Notes: generated from the sequence alone by a model not told the origin. Shown: positions 32,401 through 43,341, numbered from the stretch's first letter. The stretch is DNA of 64,000 bases from Selaginella moellendorffii (GCF_000143415.4 NW_003314262.1:5287876-5351875); one strand, 5' to 3'. A program made the numbers and translations.

Positions 32401-33281
32401 CAAGGGACTCAGCAGCCGCCTGGCAAGTCAGCCTCTATCGTGAAAGAACCTTCTCGTGCACCAGAACCTGTGGTATTTCCATTCCTTCTTTCCTGTTTCA
32501 CTTCATTTCTTTTTTGTCTAAATCTTTCTCGACTCGTAGCAGGACACTGTGATTAGAAGACCAGCCGATCCGGACGAGGACCTCAGATTCATGGGCCAAG
32601 AAGTTCGCGACTACGTTGAGGCCGTGCTCAACAGCCTCTCGGCCAACATCCCAAAGGTAATGCGGCGTCAAATAACTCACTTTCACTTGTCTCACACCAC
32701 TCATTCACAGGCAGTCGTGCTTTGCCAAGTCGAGAAGTCGAAAGATGCGATGCTCAACAAGCTCTACAGCTCCATCAGGCAAGTCGATGACTAGCTTTTC
32801 GAACCGATGTCGCGTGAACCTTAACTCCGCGAACTACCGTGCAGTAAATTCTCGAGCGCCCAGATCCAGGAGCTTTTGCAAGAGGACCCTGAAGTAAAGC
32901 GGAGGCGTGACAAATGCCAGAGGCAATCGCAAGTGCTAAACAAGCTCACACACCAGCTAAGTATGCACGAAGCTCGCGTGTCTACTGTCAGTGGCTACAC
33001 CGACACAGGTAAAACATCTCTGCATCGCCTTATCCAACAAAACTTTGGCTACCACAGATGGATATGGATCACCATCGAGTTCCAAAGGAGCCGGCGAGGA
33101 GTGGCGAGTGGCGTTTGAGTCCGCCAGCACTGCGCCACCGCCGAGCAAGTCTCTGAGCATCAACGGACGAATAGATCGACGGTTCACGGCCACGGAAGAG
33201 AACGGTGACATTGGTTCCAGCCGTCGGTCCACGCCCTCGAGGGCCGCTCCAGCGCCTCCGGGTTCTATGTATAGAGGATGA
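29422..33281 (+). CDS. DRP2: Dynamin-related protein DRP2 (classical dynamin with PH domain), 898 aa
   Basis: Twenty-two exons, all in phase (2697 nt): 29422-29541, 29608-29658, 29715-29832, 29904-30002, 30055-30110, 30154-30271, 30340-30682, 30741-30888, 30936-31037, 31092-31211, 31262-31345, 31398-31525, 31580-31664, 31716-31845, 31893-31969, 32018-32074, 32128-32272, 32324-32469, 32543-32656, 32711-32778, 32845-33008 and 33058-33281. The GTPase domain has P-loop [19 protein letters not shown] (switch I), LIDLPGL (switch II) and ISKVDQ. Middle domain, PH domain (from VYLMKKS, about residue 568) and GED ([14 protein letters not shown]) follow, with a Ser/Pro-rich tail ending [11 protein letters not shown]. 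The family drives scission of clathrin-coated vesicles at the plasma membrane, trans-Golgi and cell plate. The intron after 32778 is GC-AG. Confidence 0.95.
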
Positions 33282-33578
33282 TGACTAAACCGGTAAGTCT
33301 ATCATCTCTTTTCTCTTGTTTCGTTCTTTCTTCCTTGTTTGTTGTTTTATATCGATTGACTGGATGGATTGTTTTTCTCAGAGTCGGGGAGTTTTGAAAA
33401 TTTTTTGTGTGATTTTCCACGGATGGTTTGGTGGTGAATAACTTTCCATTTTGCTCTCCCTCTAGGTGCCCACGCTGCCGTATTGTAAATTGGCGGCCTT
33501 GTATCGTTACAGTCAGCTCTGCCGTGTCTCGATTATATATATGGTTTCTTTGTTTCTCTAGTCGGTGTCTGCGTGGTC

Positions 33579-34995
33579 TTAAGTTCTTAGACGCCCGTTT
33601 GTTTGCTGCTGTTCCTCGGGCTGGGTTTGGATATGTCGGCCCACTTTAGCGTGGAGCTCGGTCATTTCTTTGATGTTTATGAGGGCCACCTCACACATTC
33701 TATCGAGAGCCAGCATTGGAAATGGTTCCTCGATGAGAACTCCCACCTGAGGCAAGATTTGTGGACAAGAGGATATCTTCCATGTAAAGAGATCGAGATT
33801 CATCCTACCTCTTCGATGCAAAAGAGAGCTGCGGAGCTGAAAAACGTGGAGGGGATGACGAGCCAGTTGCAAGTGTCCCACAGCGCAATGGGGAGGCCCA
33901 GGTGCCACAGTATGAGAAACCTGGACGTAAGGCGAGTGTACGAGAGAGGAATGGGGGTCCGGATGAGCCTCTCGCACACGCTCACGCTCCTGTTGTAGGT
34001 GGAGATGTTTTCGTGCTGTAAGAAGCGAGAGGTGGTCACAAGCTATACCGGAACTATTTGGGAGCTACTTACCAGAAGAACTTGCTGTGTTTCTCCCAGG
34101 CTCAAGCCATCGATGATCTGGAAGATCATCTGGAGCAAGCAATTCGGCCGGTGCTTGGCATTGAGAACAAAGGCAAGATCCCGCTCGTCTAAGACTTTCC
34201 TCAAGTCGGCCTCCATGTCGGATCCCATGATAAGGTGACACTGCACTTGTAAGGGGACAAAACTTCCACGTAAACTTCGAAAACAAGAGTTCCCGAGAGA
34301 AGAAAAAGACTACCAACCTTCAGAGCCAGTGGAAAAGCCACGATATACCGCATGAGATCATCGTTGTGGATCCAAGCCTCTGTCAGCCTCGCCAAATTCT
34401 TGGTGCTGCTGATCACCTCGGTCCACGTCTTCCTGGCCTCGTCATACCTCGAGTAGGACGTATCGGTCCTAAATACCAAGAGAAGAGCCAATGCCGGGGC
34501 CGTGAGCTCGTAAGGCAGCGACGGCGCGTGGAGCACTGGAAGAAATCCCGGCGCCCACCCGGATTCCACGAGAGCGTTGTAGAGCGTGACCAGCACCGAA
34601 ATCCCCGTGACTGTGAAGACCGGGGGAATCAAAGAGATGATAACCCGGGAGGAGAACGTCGAGGCCATATGGCGGGCGTGGCGGAGGGAGCTCCTGTGCC
34701 GCAGCCAGTCGTTGTTGGAGTAGAAGGCGCGGCGATTGGGCATATTTTGCTCCTTCTGCGCGTCGGCCCACTCGGGAACGCTCGCAATCCACCGAAATAT
34801 GTCGAGCCTGGCCTCGCGGATGCCGTCGAGCGAGAATGGATTAGCGATGATCTTGCCGCGCGGCCCTCGCCATTGCCGCGGTTCTGGAATCTGGCAGAAA
34901 ACCTGGAAAACAAACCTCCGCTGCTGCCGATGGCCGCGGCCCCGCGCCACCGCCGGTGGGAAACGCTGCTCTCGATCCAATGCGTATCGATTCAT
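33579..34995 (-). CDS. VCCN: Bestrophin-like chloride channel, VCCN type (thylakoid), about 406 aa
   Basis: Four exons on the minus strand: 34318-34995, 34073-34240, 33809-34015 and 33579-33746 (1221 nt). Recognised blocks are RHSSLRHARHMAS, SRVIISLIPPVF, LTAPALALLLVFRTD, SYSRYDEARKTW, LMRYIVAFPLALK, LNAKHRPNC, PIPLSYTRLTSRFL, FCIEEVGVLIEEPFPMLALD. These match plant voltage-dependent chloride channels VCCN1/2, homologues of bestrophins, which move chloride into the thylakoid lumen and tune the proton motive force. The N-terminal ~65 residues are basic and would serve as transit peptide. The start at 34995 is the best in-frame ATG, but an upstream exon is possible. Its 3' end faces the DRP2 3' end with 297 bp between. 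Confidence 0.9.
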
Positions 34996-35268
34996 CCTTG
35001 AATCGAGCTCCCGGACCGCGAATCCGTGCGCTGTCGAGCCGCAAATGCGATGGACGAACTAGGTTTTTAGCTTACCGCTTAAATCCGAAAGAATATCTCA
35101 TTGATGCTTGCCACGTCTACAGTAAAATGCCACGTATGCATACGCAACGTATATACCATAATAAACGAATAAACCTGGAAACCATGGAAAACGAATATAC
35201 CACTGCGTCTCGTCGAGTGGCTTTTCCTTAAATCCCTGTACAAGAAAAAGAACAAACAAACGCGACTA

Positions 35269-37398
35269 CTACGTTGCTTTGGAGCCACCGTGCTTGGCCT
35301 GGAGAGCTTGAGCTTCCGCCAGTGAAAGCGCCATAGCCAGCATCATCTGCTCTTCAAAGCTCTCGGGCACTACACTCGCAGTTGACGCTGCCGAATCGTT
35401 CGCCGCCGGTTGTAGCAGAGCTGCCGCTCCACCGGGATTACTTCCATTCGTCCCAGGAGCAGCAGCACTGGCAGCTCCACCACCATTCCCTGGATCATCC
35501 TCCTCCGGAGCTTCCCACGGCAGTAGCGATGGCACGCTGCTACAAAAGCTTGTCCCAGCCTCGACAACCTCGGACCCCTGGTCAAGCAACGCATCAGGCG
35601 ACACTTCCACGCTCATCCCTCGACGAATCCATCTTGTTAAGTTCTCGTTATTGTTGCTGGTGTTGGTGCTGGTCATGCTGGTGTTGGTGTTGGAACCTGT
35701 TGCTCTTAGCGTTGTCAAGGCCATTGCCGCTGCCTCTACACCCGATTCCTCCACGCTCGACTTCTCCGCTTTCTCCTCAGTCAAGCTCTCGTCTGTCCCA
35801 GAAACTATTCGTATATGTTCTTCCAGGGACTGCGTCTCGCTGGAGCCGTGAGCGTTTGAGACGGCCCCACTGTCGTTGGACTCGGCGTCACTCTCCCCGG
35901 CCGGTTCCATCCCTCCGGTGTTTCCAGTCACCTGTCTCTCGGCCAGTGCGGCGATAGCGGAGGCAAAGCCTCCAGTGACGGACCCCCTCCTCCCTCGAAT
36001 CTCCGACGGCTCCAGGTTCGTCAGTGGCGAGTCTTGGATCTCATACTGCAAGCCATTCAATGCCGATGGGAATGGATGCTCGGAGATGCTGTCTATTGGA
36101 CGTTGGTTTCCTTGTTCCTGGGAACATAGAGCTCTGGTTAGTAAACGACAAGGTCTCATAAATTCTTCACAATCTAGCTACCTGGATAGAAAGCCAGATG
36201 GCCTCCATGACCATTATATCCTCGAGATCCAAGTCAAAATCTTCGTCTCTGCACGGCCAAAAGGTGACAAAAAGAAAAAGAATAGACGAATGAGCAACCA
36301 AAAGAGACAAACGCAAGACTTTTTGTACCTGTTATATGGAGCATATCCTGGGCCATCACCCGACGAACTATTGCTCCAAGCAGCACCTCTTCTTCTGGCG
36401 TTGAATGACGAGGAGTTCCTGGCGGATGTCGAAGAAAACGTATTATGTCTATTTGAATCTCTTTGGCCTCCTTGTTGCCACGGAGATTCTGAATCAGACC
36501 TTGATGGATAAGTAAAAATGTCGGTTTGAGGGTAGCCGATGGCCGTGTTGCCGTCGGCATTTGTCCATGGATCCCAGCTCCTTTCCGGCGGTAAAGCTGG
36601 CTCCTGGGACCTTTCCTCTGGAGTTGTTGTTTCCTGCTCGGCTTCCCCTGCTGCAACTGCAACTATTGGCGAGCCTTCTCGGGGAGCTTGTTCTTGCCTC
36701 TGCAAGCGCGCTTCCTCGTCCTGAATTTCTTGTTGTCGCCTGATTCTGATCTTTGCCTCTATAACCTTTTGCTCTTCCTGGAAACACAAAACACTTCATG
36801 CTGGTGCAAGAGAAGCATTGACAAACCATACCGCTTGCTCGACACCCTTTTCCTCGAGGGTCTTCGCGCCAAGATACTCCACCGCGTAGTTGGGCGTTTT
36901 GCAAAACGGACACCTACAGCAAGTCAAGAAGAACGGCTTAGAAGAGATACTTAAAAGCACTGCTTGGAGTCATACTGTGTAGGCCGGGTAGAATTCGGAG
37001 ATTTCACTTGCAAGAAACACTCTGAAAAAATCAAAGAAAGAAAGAAACCAAACACACAGAGTAAGTTGAAACGAAGAGAACCGATAGAGAAATACCTGTG
37101 CAAATGCCTTTAGTACAACACTTCGATCGATTCAGGCTTGGATAATGCTGCCACCAAGAACAAAGAAAATTAAGAAGAAGGTACTACACATAAACCAAAG
37201 ACTTACCAAAAAACAAATGGGACACTCGTCAAGATCGATGGCAGCATCCTCGGCTCCCGGGTAGCAAGGAGCAAGCTTGGCATCGATGATAAGCCTTCTC
37301 AGTTTCTTGTGATCGACGTCCTTGTGCTGATACAAGCCCTGGGGCCTCGTGTAGCGATCGTCAATCTGGGCGCGCCTTCTCGCGAATTTGTTGCCCAT
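35269..37398 (-). CDS. DA2: RING-type E3 ubiquitin ligase, DA2/GW2-like, 578 aa
   Basis: Seven exons on the minus strand: 37207-37398, 37096-37147, 36976-37021, 36832-36913, 36329-36777, 36182-36248 and 35269-36117 (1737 nt). Starts [20 protein letters not shown]. The C5HC2-type RING is spread over four short exons: [50 protein letters not shown]. Then come [13 protein letters not shown], a long Ser/Glu-rich linker, [25 protein letters not shown] and [20 protein letters not shown] near the C-terminus. These are the conserved blocks of DA2 (Arabidopsis) and GW2 (rice), which limit organ and seed size by ubiquitinating growth regulators. The role in a seedless plant is inferred. Thr- and Asn-rich runs (about 35640-35700) are lineage-specific. 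Confidence 0.93.
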
Positions 37399-37929
37399 GA
37401 CAACGGCTCGAGCACGCTATCCCGGAACTCGTCCTAGCATCTATCCCGGAATATCACAATCCATTGCTCGATTTACCCGCGGGACGAAGAAACGCATGGC
37501 GCCAATGCCCTAGCGAGGCCAGGACGCGGAAGAAGAGTAGCAATCCCTACCGAAGCTCTCCACGACGAATCGTCTTATTCTTTCTCAATCGCGGCCGAGG
37601 AGCAATCAATCCATCCATTCCGCGCAGCAGTGCCCAGTGCCGATGCGCGACGGCAGCGCTGTGGAACGATCAATCGATCGAGGGACGCGATAGGGACGCC
37701 GAAACGCAACAACGCGATACAGGGAGCCCTAGAAAAAAATGGTACCACGAGGGAATATCCAACCCTTTTGCATTTCTTTCGGCGTGGACGGCCACGATTG
37801 CGAGGATCGCAAACCGACGGCTCGATATTGCGCCCTCCACGATGCTCGAGACCATTTCAACTTCTTGGCGAAATTTCTTGCTATAAAACTCAGCCTCGAT
37901 GACGATCAAACTTAAATCAAAGCTTCGCC
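37399..37929. promoter_or_regulatory. Shared upstream region of the DA2-like gene (minus) and PR-1 gene (plus)
   Basis: 531 bp between divergent starts. A TATAAAA box at 37882-37888 serves the PR-1 gene. About 130 bp before it (from the GGCGTGGACGGCCACGATTG block near 37781) is shared with the 5' flank of the inverted PR-1 paralogue (near 40660). No separate TATA was seen for the DA2-like gene. Confidence 0.6.
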
Positions 37930-38562
37930 ATGATCATCTCTACCAAGTTCCTCCTCTCTAGCTTCCTTGCTCTGTTGATCTATGGCATTCCAAGCACTGC
38001 CCTCTCATTCCGTGAAAGCACTCAGAGTGATGACCTCTCGATCCTTGCAAGTACACAGGATGATTTCTTTTCAATCCTTGCAAGTACACAGGATAATTTC
38101 TTTTCAATCCTTGCAAGCACCCAGAGTGATTTCCTCGGCGCTCACAACTCCGCAAGAGCTTCAATTGCGACGTCTCCAAGAATCCCTCCTCTCTCCTGGA
38201 GCAATGACGCCGCGGCATTTGCAATGAGATGGATCACAACGCTGAGAGACACGAGAAATTGCAACATGGTTCACTCGGGCAACAGAGCATATGGGGAAAA
38301 CTTATACAAATGGATGGGAAGTCCTGGATTGCCATCGCCAAATCCTGCGGAAGCCGTGAAGTCATGGGTGAACGAGAAGAGAGACTATCGGTATGCAAGC
38401 AATAGCTGTGCCGCTGGTAAGGTTTGTGGGCATTACACCCAAGTTGTGTGGAGGAACACCAAGAGAGTGGGGTGTGCGTCTATCAAATGTCCTGGAAATA
38501 TGCTGCTTGTGAGTTGCAATTATGATCCACCTGGTAATTGGGTTGGGCAGAAGCCATATTAG
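37930..38562 (+). CDS. Secreted PR-1 / CAP-superfamily protein, 210 aa
   Basis: Signal peptide MIISTKFLLSSFLALLIYG, then a 33-bp/11-residue repeat region (SILASTQDDFF units at 38038-38136), then a complete CAP domain starting FLGAHNSARA. CAP signatures are HSGNRAYGENLYKW, CGHYTQVVWRNT and CNYDPPGNWVGQKPY at the C-terminus, with the His and Glu residues of the CAP cavity and six cysteines in place. PR-1 proteins are secreted, bind sterols and are induced in defence; induction here is not shown by the sequence. The repeat spacer before the domain is unusual. The paralogue at 39910-40497 is inverted. Confidence 0.93.
   Translation: MIISTKFLLSSFLALLIYGIPSTALSFRESTQSDDLSILASTQDDFFSILASTQDNFFSILASTQSDFLGAHNSARASIATSPRIPPLSWSNDAAAFAMRWITTLRDTRNCNMVHSGNRAYGENLYKWMGSPGLPSPNPAEAVKSWVNEKRDYRYASNSCAAGKVCGHYTQVVWRNTKRVGCASIKCPGNMLLVSCNYDPPGNWVGQKPY
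38038..38136 (+). repeat. Three in-frame 33-bp repeats in the PR-1 gene
   Basis: Units at 38038-38070, 38071-38103 and 38104-38136 encode SILASTQDDFF, SILASTQDNFF and SILASTQSDFL. A partial earlier unit (ESTQSDDL) precedes them. The paralogue carries three more diverged units at about 40339-40437. Confidence 0.9.
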
Positions 38563-38998
38563 CAGATTAGAAAGTTCCCATGCATTTTCACAGCATAGCC
38601 ACAAATCCAATAAGTTTTCTTCTTGAGAATCATGGCAGCGTGTGTAGTTTTCTCGTTGACATCATAGCTTATAATAAATGTAAACTCACTGTTTCAATCA
38701 CAATCTATCAGCAAGGCCAAATTGATTAATACTTTTTTGACGCATTTTGTTATTATTGAAACGTCAAGTGAATTAGATGTGGCAAGAACTATGAATGAAT
38801 TAAATATTGCCTGGCATATAAGTTACCCAGTTGGCAAAGTTTTTCTGATTCACATGTTATCAAGAATCTATTGTTGGATCTCTAGGGCAGGATCCAGATC
38901 CATGCAACTGTTCTAGCACCAATTGTGATGATCTGCACATAGCAAGTATTAGGAAATACTTTTGAAACTACATTACACTTTCATGATATCCTCACAAC
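38563..38998. other. Intergenic, PR-1 3' UTR and AT-rich DNA
   Basis: The first ~60 bp after the stop resemble the region after the inverted PR-1 paralogue stop (both include CACAAATCCAATAAGTT or its complement), so the duplication reaches into the 3' UTR. No gene recognised beyond that. Confidence 0.5.
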
Positions 38999-39463
38999 TC
39001 AGATCCTCACCATTCCCTCTAAAGTAACCATGTCAAATGTAGCGTTAGATGGCAGCAATCTTGTGTGGCACCAGCGCTGCATCGTGCACACATTCCGTGA
39101 TGGGTCTGTCAATACGTCAGCAGACTCTTCACCCAAGGGGCCAAAAGGAAGAAGCCTTGGATTGAACATACCATCACCGCCAAGCCCCAGAATTGCAAGG
39201 AGCGCCCCTTTGTCGCTCATCCAGCCCTCCATTACAGGAACTACAGGAACATCGTTCTCACAATAGACCCTGCACGAAGGAAACAAAGCTTTTTCTCCTT
39301 GATCCAAAGCTTTTTCCGTCTCAACCAGTGTACTACTAATTTCTTTTCTTAATCCTTGAGCGCAGCCTTGGAGAGAGCAACCGAGCTTCCTCCATTCGCT
39401 CGCACCTAGACAGAGCGTCGAGGAGGTTCCAGTAACTCCAAGATGAGAGGAGAAGGCTCGCAT
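38999..39463 (-). CDS. Unrecognised open frame, 154 codons, between the PR-1 pair
   Basis: A continuous minus-strand frame starting MRAFSSHLGVTG and including ILGLGGDGMFNPRLLPFGP. No signal peptide, membrane helix or known motif. Base composition is more gene-like than the flanks. It sits in the spacer of the inverted PR-1 pair and may be a gene fragment brought in by the rearrangement, an exon of a spliced gene, or a chance frame. Confidence 0.3.
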   Translation of the reverse strand: MRAFSSHLGVTGTSSTLCLGASEWRKLGCSLQGCAQGLRKEISSTLVETEKALDQGEKALFPSCRVYCENDVPVVPVMEGWMSDKGALLAILGLGGDGMFNPRLLPFGPLGEESADVLTDPSRNVCTMQRWCHTRLLPSNATFDMVTLEGMVRI

Positions 39464-39909
39464 GCCCTAGTCTTACCTGCCCATGCACGTCTAATTCACT
39501 ATAAAGTGTGTTAAGGCTGCTGTGCGAGATTAGTGTAAAGTTAGTGACAGAGCAAAGAGCGGTGTTGAGACTAAATTTGTACCTAACATCGCCGGCTCAC
39601 TCCCAAGGCTGGCCCGAACCTAAAATGGACAGCTGAACGATTAATGTCACAGAAATAGTAACTTTTTTTTAATGCGATTAAAAAAATTAGTACTGGAGTT
39701 TAAATAATCTTAAGCTTGCCTTAAAAACAATTCTGACTTTTTAATCTTTTGTACAACAACTCAAAAGCAATACTGATTTATTACGATGAGAAAATTAGAC
39801 ACATGCCAATGAGGCTATGCTTTGCAGAAGAGAACTTATTGGATTTGTGGCAATTTTATGCTGTGAAAATGCATGGAAAACCACTTCATAAAGTGAGTTT
39901 TCTAAGTTG
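39464..39909. other. Intergenic, AT-rich, no gene seen
   Basis: Spacer up to the 3' end of the inverted PR-1 gene. The last ~80 bp share similarity with the 3' flank of the other PR-1 copy (inverted). Confidence 0.5.
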
Positions 39910-40497
39910 CTAATATGGCTTCTGTCCAACCCAGTTACCAGGTGGATCATAGTTACAACTCACAAGCATCGCATTTCCTGGACATGTGATAGAAGCACAC
40001 CCCACTCTCTGGGTGTTCCTCCAGACAACTTGGGTGTAATGCCCACAAACCTTACCAGCGGCACAGCTATTCGTTGCATACGTATAGTCTTTCCTCTCGC
40101 TCACCCATGACTTCACGGCTTCCGCAGGATTTGGCGGTGGCAATCCAGGACTTCCCTGCCATTTGTATAAATTTTCCCCATATGCTCTGTTACCGGAGTG
40201 AACCAGGCCGCAATTTTTCGTGTCTCTCAGGCTTGTGATCCATTGCGTTGCAAATGCCGCGGCATCAGTGCTCCAGGAGAGAGGAGGGATTCTTGGAGAT
40301 GTCGAAACGGAAGCTCTGGCGGAGTTGTGAGCGTCGAGGAAATCACTCTGGGTGCTTTCAAGGATTGAGTAGAAGTCACTTTGGGTGTTTGCAAGGATTG
40401 AGAGGATATCACTCTGGGTGCTTGCGAGGATTGAGAGGCTGCCATAGATCAACAGGGCAAGGAAACTAGAGAGGAAGAACTTACTAGAGATGAACAT
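39910..40497 (-). CDS. Secreted PR-1 / CAP-superfamily protein, inverted paralogue, 195 aa
   Basis: Start chosen at 40497 (MFISSKFFLSSFLALLIYG) because it aligns with the start of the paralogue at 37930. An in-frame ATG nine codons earlier exists (40524) but lies only just after the TATA box. Three 11-residue repeats (SILASTQSDIL, SILANTQSDFY, SILESTQSDFL) come before the CAP domain with HSGNRAYGENLYKWQG, CGHYTQVVWRNTQ and NYDPPGNWVGQKPY. All CAP signatures and cysteines are intact, so the gene looks functional. Repeat units have diverged more than the CAP domain. Confidence 0.92.
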   Translation of the reverse strand: MFISSKFFLSSFLALLIYGSLSILASTQSDILSILANTQSDFYSILESTQSDFLDAHNSARASVSTSPRIPPLSWSTDAAAFATQWITSLRDTKNCGLVHSGNRAYGENLYKWQGSPGLPPPNPAEAVKSWVSERKDYTYATNSCAAGKVCGHYTQVVWRNTQRVGCASITCPGNAMLVSCNYDPPGNWVGQKPY

Positions 40498-40525
40498 GGC
40501 TAAGCTGTAATCTAAGGACATCAAG

Positions 40526-40532
40526 TTTTATA
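40526..40532 (-). promoter_or_regulatory. TATA box of the inverted PR-1 gene
   Basis: TATAAAA on the minus strand, about 30 bp before the chosen ATG. The surrounding CTTGCTATAAAACT is shared with the other PR-1 copy (37878-37890). Confidence 0.65.
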
Positions 40533-41404
40533 GCAAGAACAAGTTCGATTGAAATGGTCTCGAGCAACGCAATATGACGAACATTCCGTGACGATCATCC
40601 TTAGAAGTTGAAAGGAGGGTGGAATGTTCAGCCCTCGATTTACGCTCCTTGCAATCGCGGCCGTCCACGCTGAAGAAATGCAGCGCTGTTTCAATCAGAA
40701 ATTGAAAAAAAAGCAAAATTCATAGAATAAAAGGGCAAATAGTAACATTTTAGAAGTTTAGTTTGACTTCTCTCCTCTAACTCAGACTCATTGTTGTTAT
40801 TACTCACGTTCTGCTGACCAATGCTTCTGATTGTGATTGCAGCAATTGTAAAAAAAGAAGTCGTTTTGGATTTTACATGATTTAAAACAAATAATATATT
40901 ACATTGGTGGCCATATTAACGTATGCAGAAAACCTAGTGAAACATAAAGAAATTTCTTGAGTACACACAACTCTGGAAGTTAGCTTTGATAGAATTTGTG
41001 GGGTTCCTTCTCCGAGTTCTTGGATCTAAAACAGCCCTGATTTCTCCACACTTCATCCTCGACCTCCCTCGCCATGAAGGTCACTGACTCCTTCGCCACC
41101 TCGGCCTTGAACGCGGGCATAAACGGGGATGTTGAGAACGGCCAAAGACGACAGTTGCGCCCCTTCCTTCTATTCCCGGCCCAAGATTTCCACTAGAATG
41201 GATCGAAAAAGTCTAGCTCGTGTTATACAGGGGAGGAGGATGACGTCTTTGATAGGGCAGCGAGGCTGGGATTTCCAATCTTACAAGTTATCCAATCTCG
41301 ACGCACGAGTTCTTTGACGAAGGGTTTTAAAACTGTCGGTCTTCTGTGAAATAGAAAGCTATTCGTGTCGCGTATCCTTTTACTGAGGGTTTCTAAAATA
41401 CACG
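40533..41404. other. Intergenic: PR-1 promoter (minus), then GH3 upstream region (plus)
   Basis: 40560-40700 is the duplicated PR-1 5' flank. 41210-41404 shares blocks with the sequence before the GH3 fragment at 47231 (ATACAGGGGA, then GGCAGCGAGGCTGGGATTT, then AAAGCTATTCGTGTC), so the duplicated GH3 unit includes about 200 bp of 5' flank. The part near 41030-41170 is coding-like on the minus strand (FKAEVAKESV) but was not recognised. Confidence 0.5.
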
Positions 41405-43341
41405 ATGGCGAGCATTGGTGAATTTGAGCGAGCTTGTGAGAATGGAGCTTCGGTCCAGGAGGAGCTGCTGGCCGGCATTCTCCGCAAGAATGCAAGCACC
41501 GATTATCTCCAGAAGTTTGGGAGCCCCCAAACTCCAGCTGCTTACAAATCCCAGGTTCCAATCGTATCCTATGAGGATGTCGCCGGAGAGATTGAAAGGA
41601 TTGCATCCGGGGACGAGAGCCCAGTTCTTTGCCAGGACCCAATTATTTGCTTTTTCGCGAGGTAAGAATGTCTTTGCCGGAAGAACAAAGCAAAATCTCT
41701 CTTTTTCTAGTTTAATTGTCAAAATTTTCTAATTCCAGCTCCGGCACATCATCTGGGAAGCACAAGATTATTCCAGTCACTGCTGAGAATATGTCCGCCA
41801 CAACGAGAGCAATAGAACTTTCCAGTGCTTACAAAGCAAGGTATTTTGCTAATCTCAATATATCTTGTGAAGAACTTTGATGGTTCTGTGGAAATCTTTT
41901 AGATGTTTCCCGGAGCTTGGAAGTGGGAGAGTGCTCGGTTTGTACTACTGCATCGATCAATTTCATACCAAGGCGGGGATCTTGGTGGGAGCTGGCACCA
42001 CTTACACGATCAAGAACTACAGAAACTTCTCAAGTAAGTTCACGACTCCGTACGAGATGATCGTGTCCGGGTCAAACTGGCGGGAGCTGACGTACTGCCA
42101 CTTGCTGTGTGGCTTGATCCAGCGAGACGCGGTGGAACACATCGAGTCGATGTTTGCCTACACCATCTGCGAGTCTCTGAGGATCCTCGAGAGCGATTGG
42201 GAGGAGATTTGCAACGACATAAGAACTGGCAGCTTGATCAGCGGCAAAGTCACACACGCAAAGCTCCAAGAAGCTTTCGCGAGGTTAATTCTGGATTATA
42301 ACGAGCTGGATCGTGTCCGCAATGCCGAGGCCATCACCAAGATTTGCAGCAGAAAATCATGGTCTGGAATTCTTTCCTTGCTCTTCCCGCGAGCAAAACT
42401 GGTTTCCACAGTGGTGACCGGGGGGATGGCACACTTTGTTCCTCAGTTAAGAGATTACGCAGGTGTCAAGCTTCCAATCTCCGGGAAAGACTACTACTCG
42501 TCTGAGGGAGTTCTTGGGATCAACACAAACCCCGCTTCTCCTCTTGAGGAAGTCGTCTTCACAATTTTACCACACATAATGTACCACGAGTTTCTTCCGC
42601 TCGGTGCTAATAATCCAGCTGGTGAAATCCTGGCTCCACACGAGGTTGTCGTTGGGCAAGAGTACGAGATCGTCATCACGAACTTCGCAGGTTTGCCATC
42701 TTCTATCTTTTCTTGCAAATTTCTCACCCGAAGTGTTCTCTTTTCTTTAAGGATTATATCGATACCGAGTCGGGGACGTGGTGAAAGTATCGAGTTTTTT
42801 CCATGGAGTTCCTCAGCTGGCTTTCAGCCACCGCAAGAACGCGGTTCTGAGCGTCCAAAATGAGATGGTCGACGAGCAAGAGCTCCAAAATGTGGTGATG
42901 GAAGTATCAAAAGAGGCAGGGATCGAGGTGGCGAACTTCACAGCCTATGGCAATTCCACCGCTGTTCCTGCGCACTACGTGATCTTCTGGGAGCTCAAAC
43001 GCAGAGAAGGGATCAACAGAGAGCTCTTGGAGAGATGCTGCTCGAGTATAGACAGGTCTTTCAATCCGGGATACACTGGAAAGAGGCTGGATGAAGTGAT
43101 CGACTCGCTGGAGCTGGTGATTGTCAAGGAAGGGACGTTTGAGAGGCTGATGGAGGAAGCTGTGAGGAATGGAACATCGCCAGCGCAGTATAAAACTCCA
43201 AGGTGTGTGACCTCTCCAAGAATGCTGGAAGTTCTAGAGTCTGGACGCGTCCAGAGCTACAAGAGTGGGGAGATGCCTAGATCTGTGTTAGAGAGCTGGG
43301 AGCCAAGCTTTCCACAAGGCAGTGCATCGCGAGATGCCTAG
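41405..43341 (+). CDS. GH3: GH3 acyl-acid-amido synthetase (JAR1/FIN219-like group), 578 aa
   Basis: Four exons: 41405-41661, 41739-41840, 41903-42690 and 42752-43341 (1737 nt, in frame). Starts MASIGEFERACENGAS. The three ATP/AMP-binding motifs of the GH3 family are intact: SSGTSSGKHKIIPV (split across the first intron), YYSSEGVLGIN and YRYRVGDVVKV. Other family blocks are KFTTPYEMIVSGSNW, LTYCHLLCGLIQRD and EYEIVITNFAG. GH3 enzymes activate a carboxylic acid hormone (jasmonate, auxin or other) with ATP and join it to an amino acid in the cytosol. The substrate cannot be assigned here. Length equals the family norm. This is the only complete member of the local array; a broken near-copy lies at 53707-55577. 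Confidence 0.93.

Noticed and set aside
37464-37886. 140-codon plus-strand frame before the PR-1 gene
   Set aside because: Low-complexity Arg/Ser content, no motif, and it overlaps the promoter region shared by the two PR-1 copies.
41129-41317. 62-codon frame before the intact GH3 gene as a separate gene
   Set aside because: Its second half is the decayed upstream-gene remnant seen more completely at 46881-47119; it is not an independent gene.
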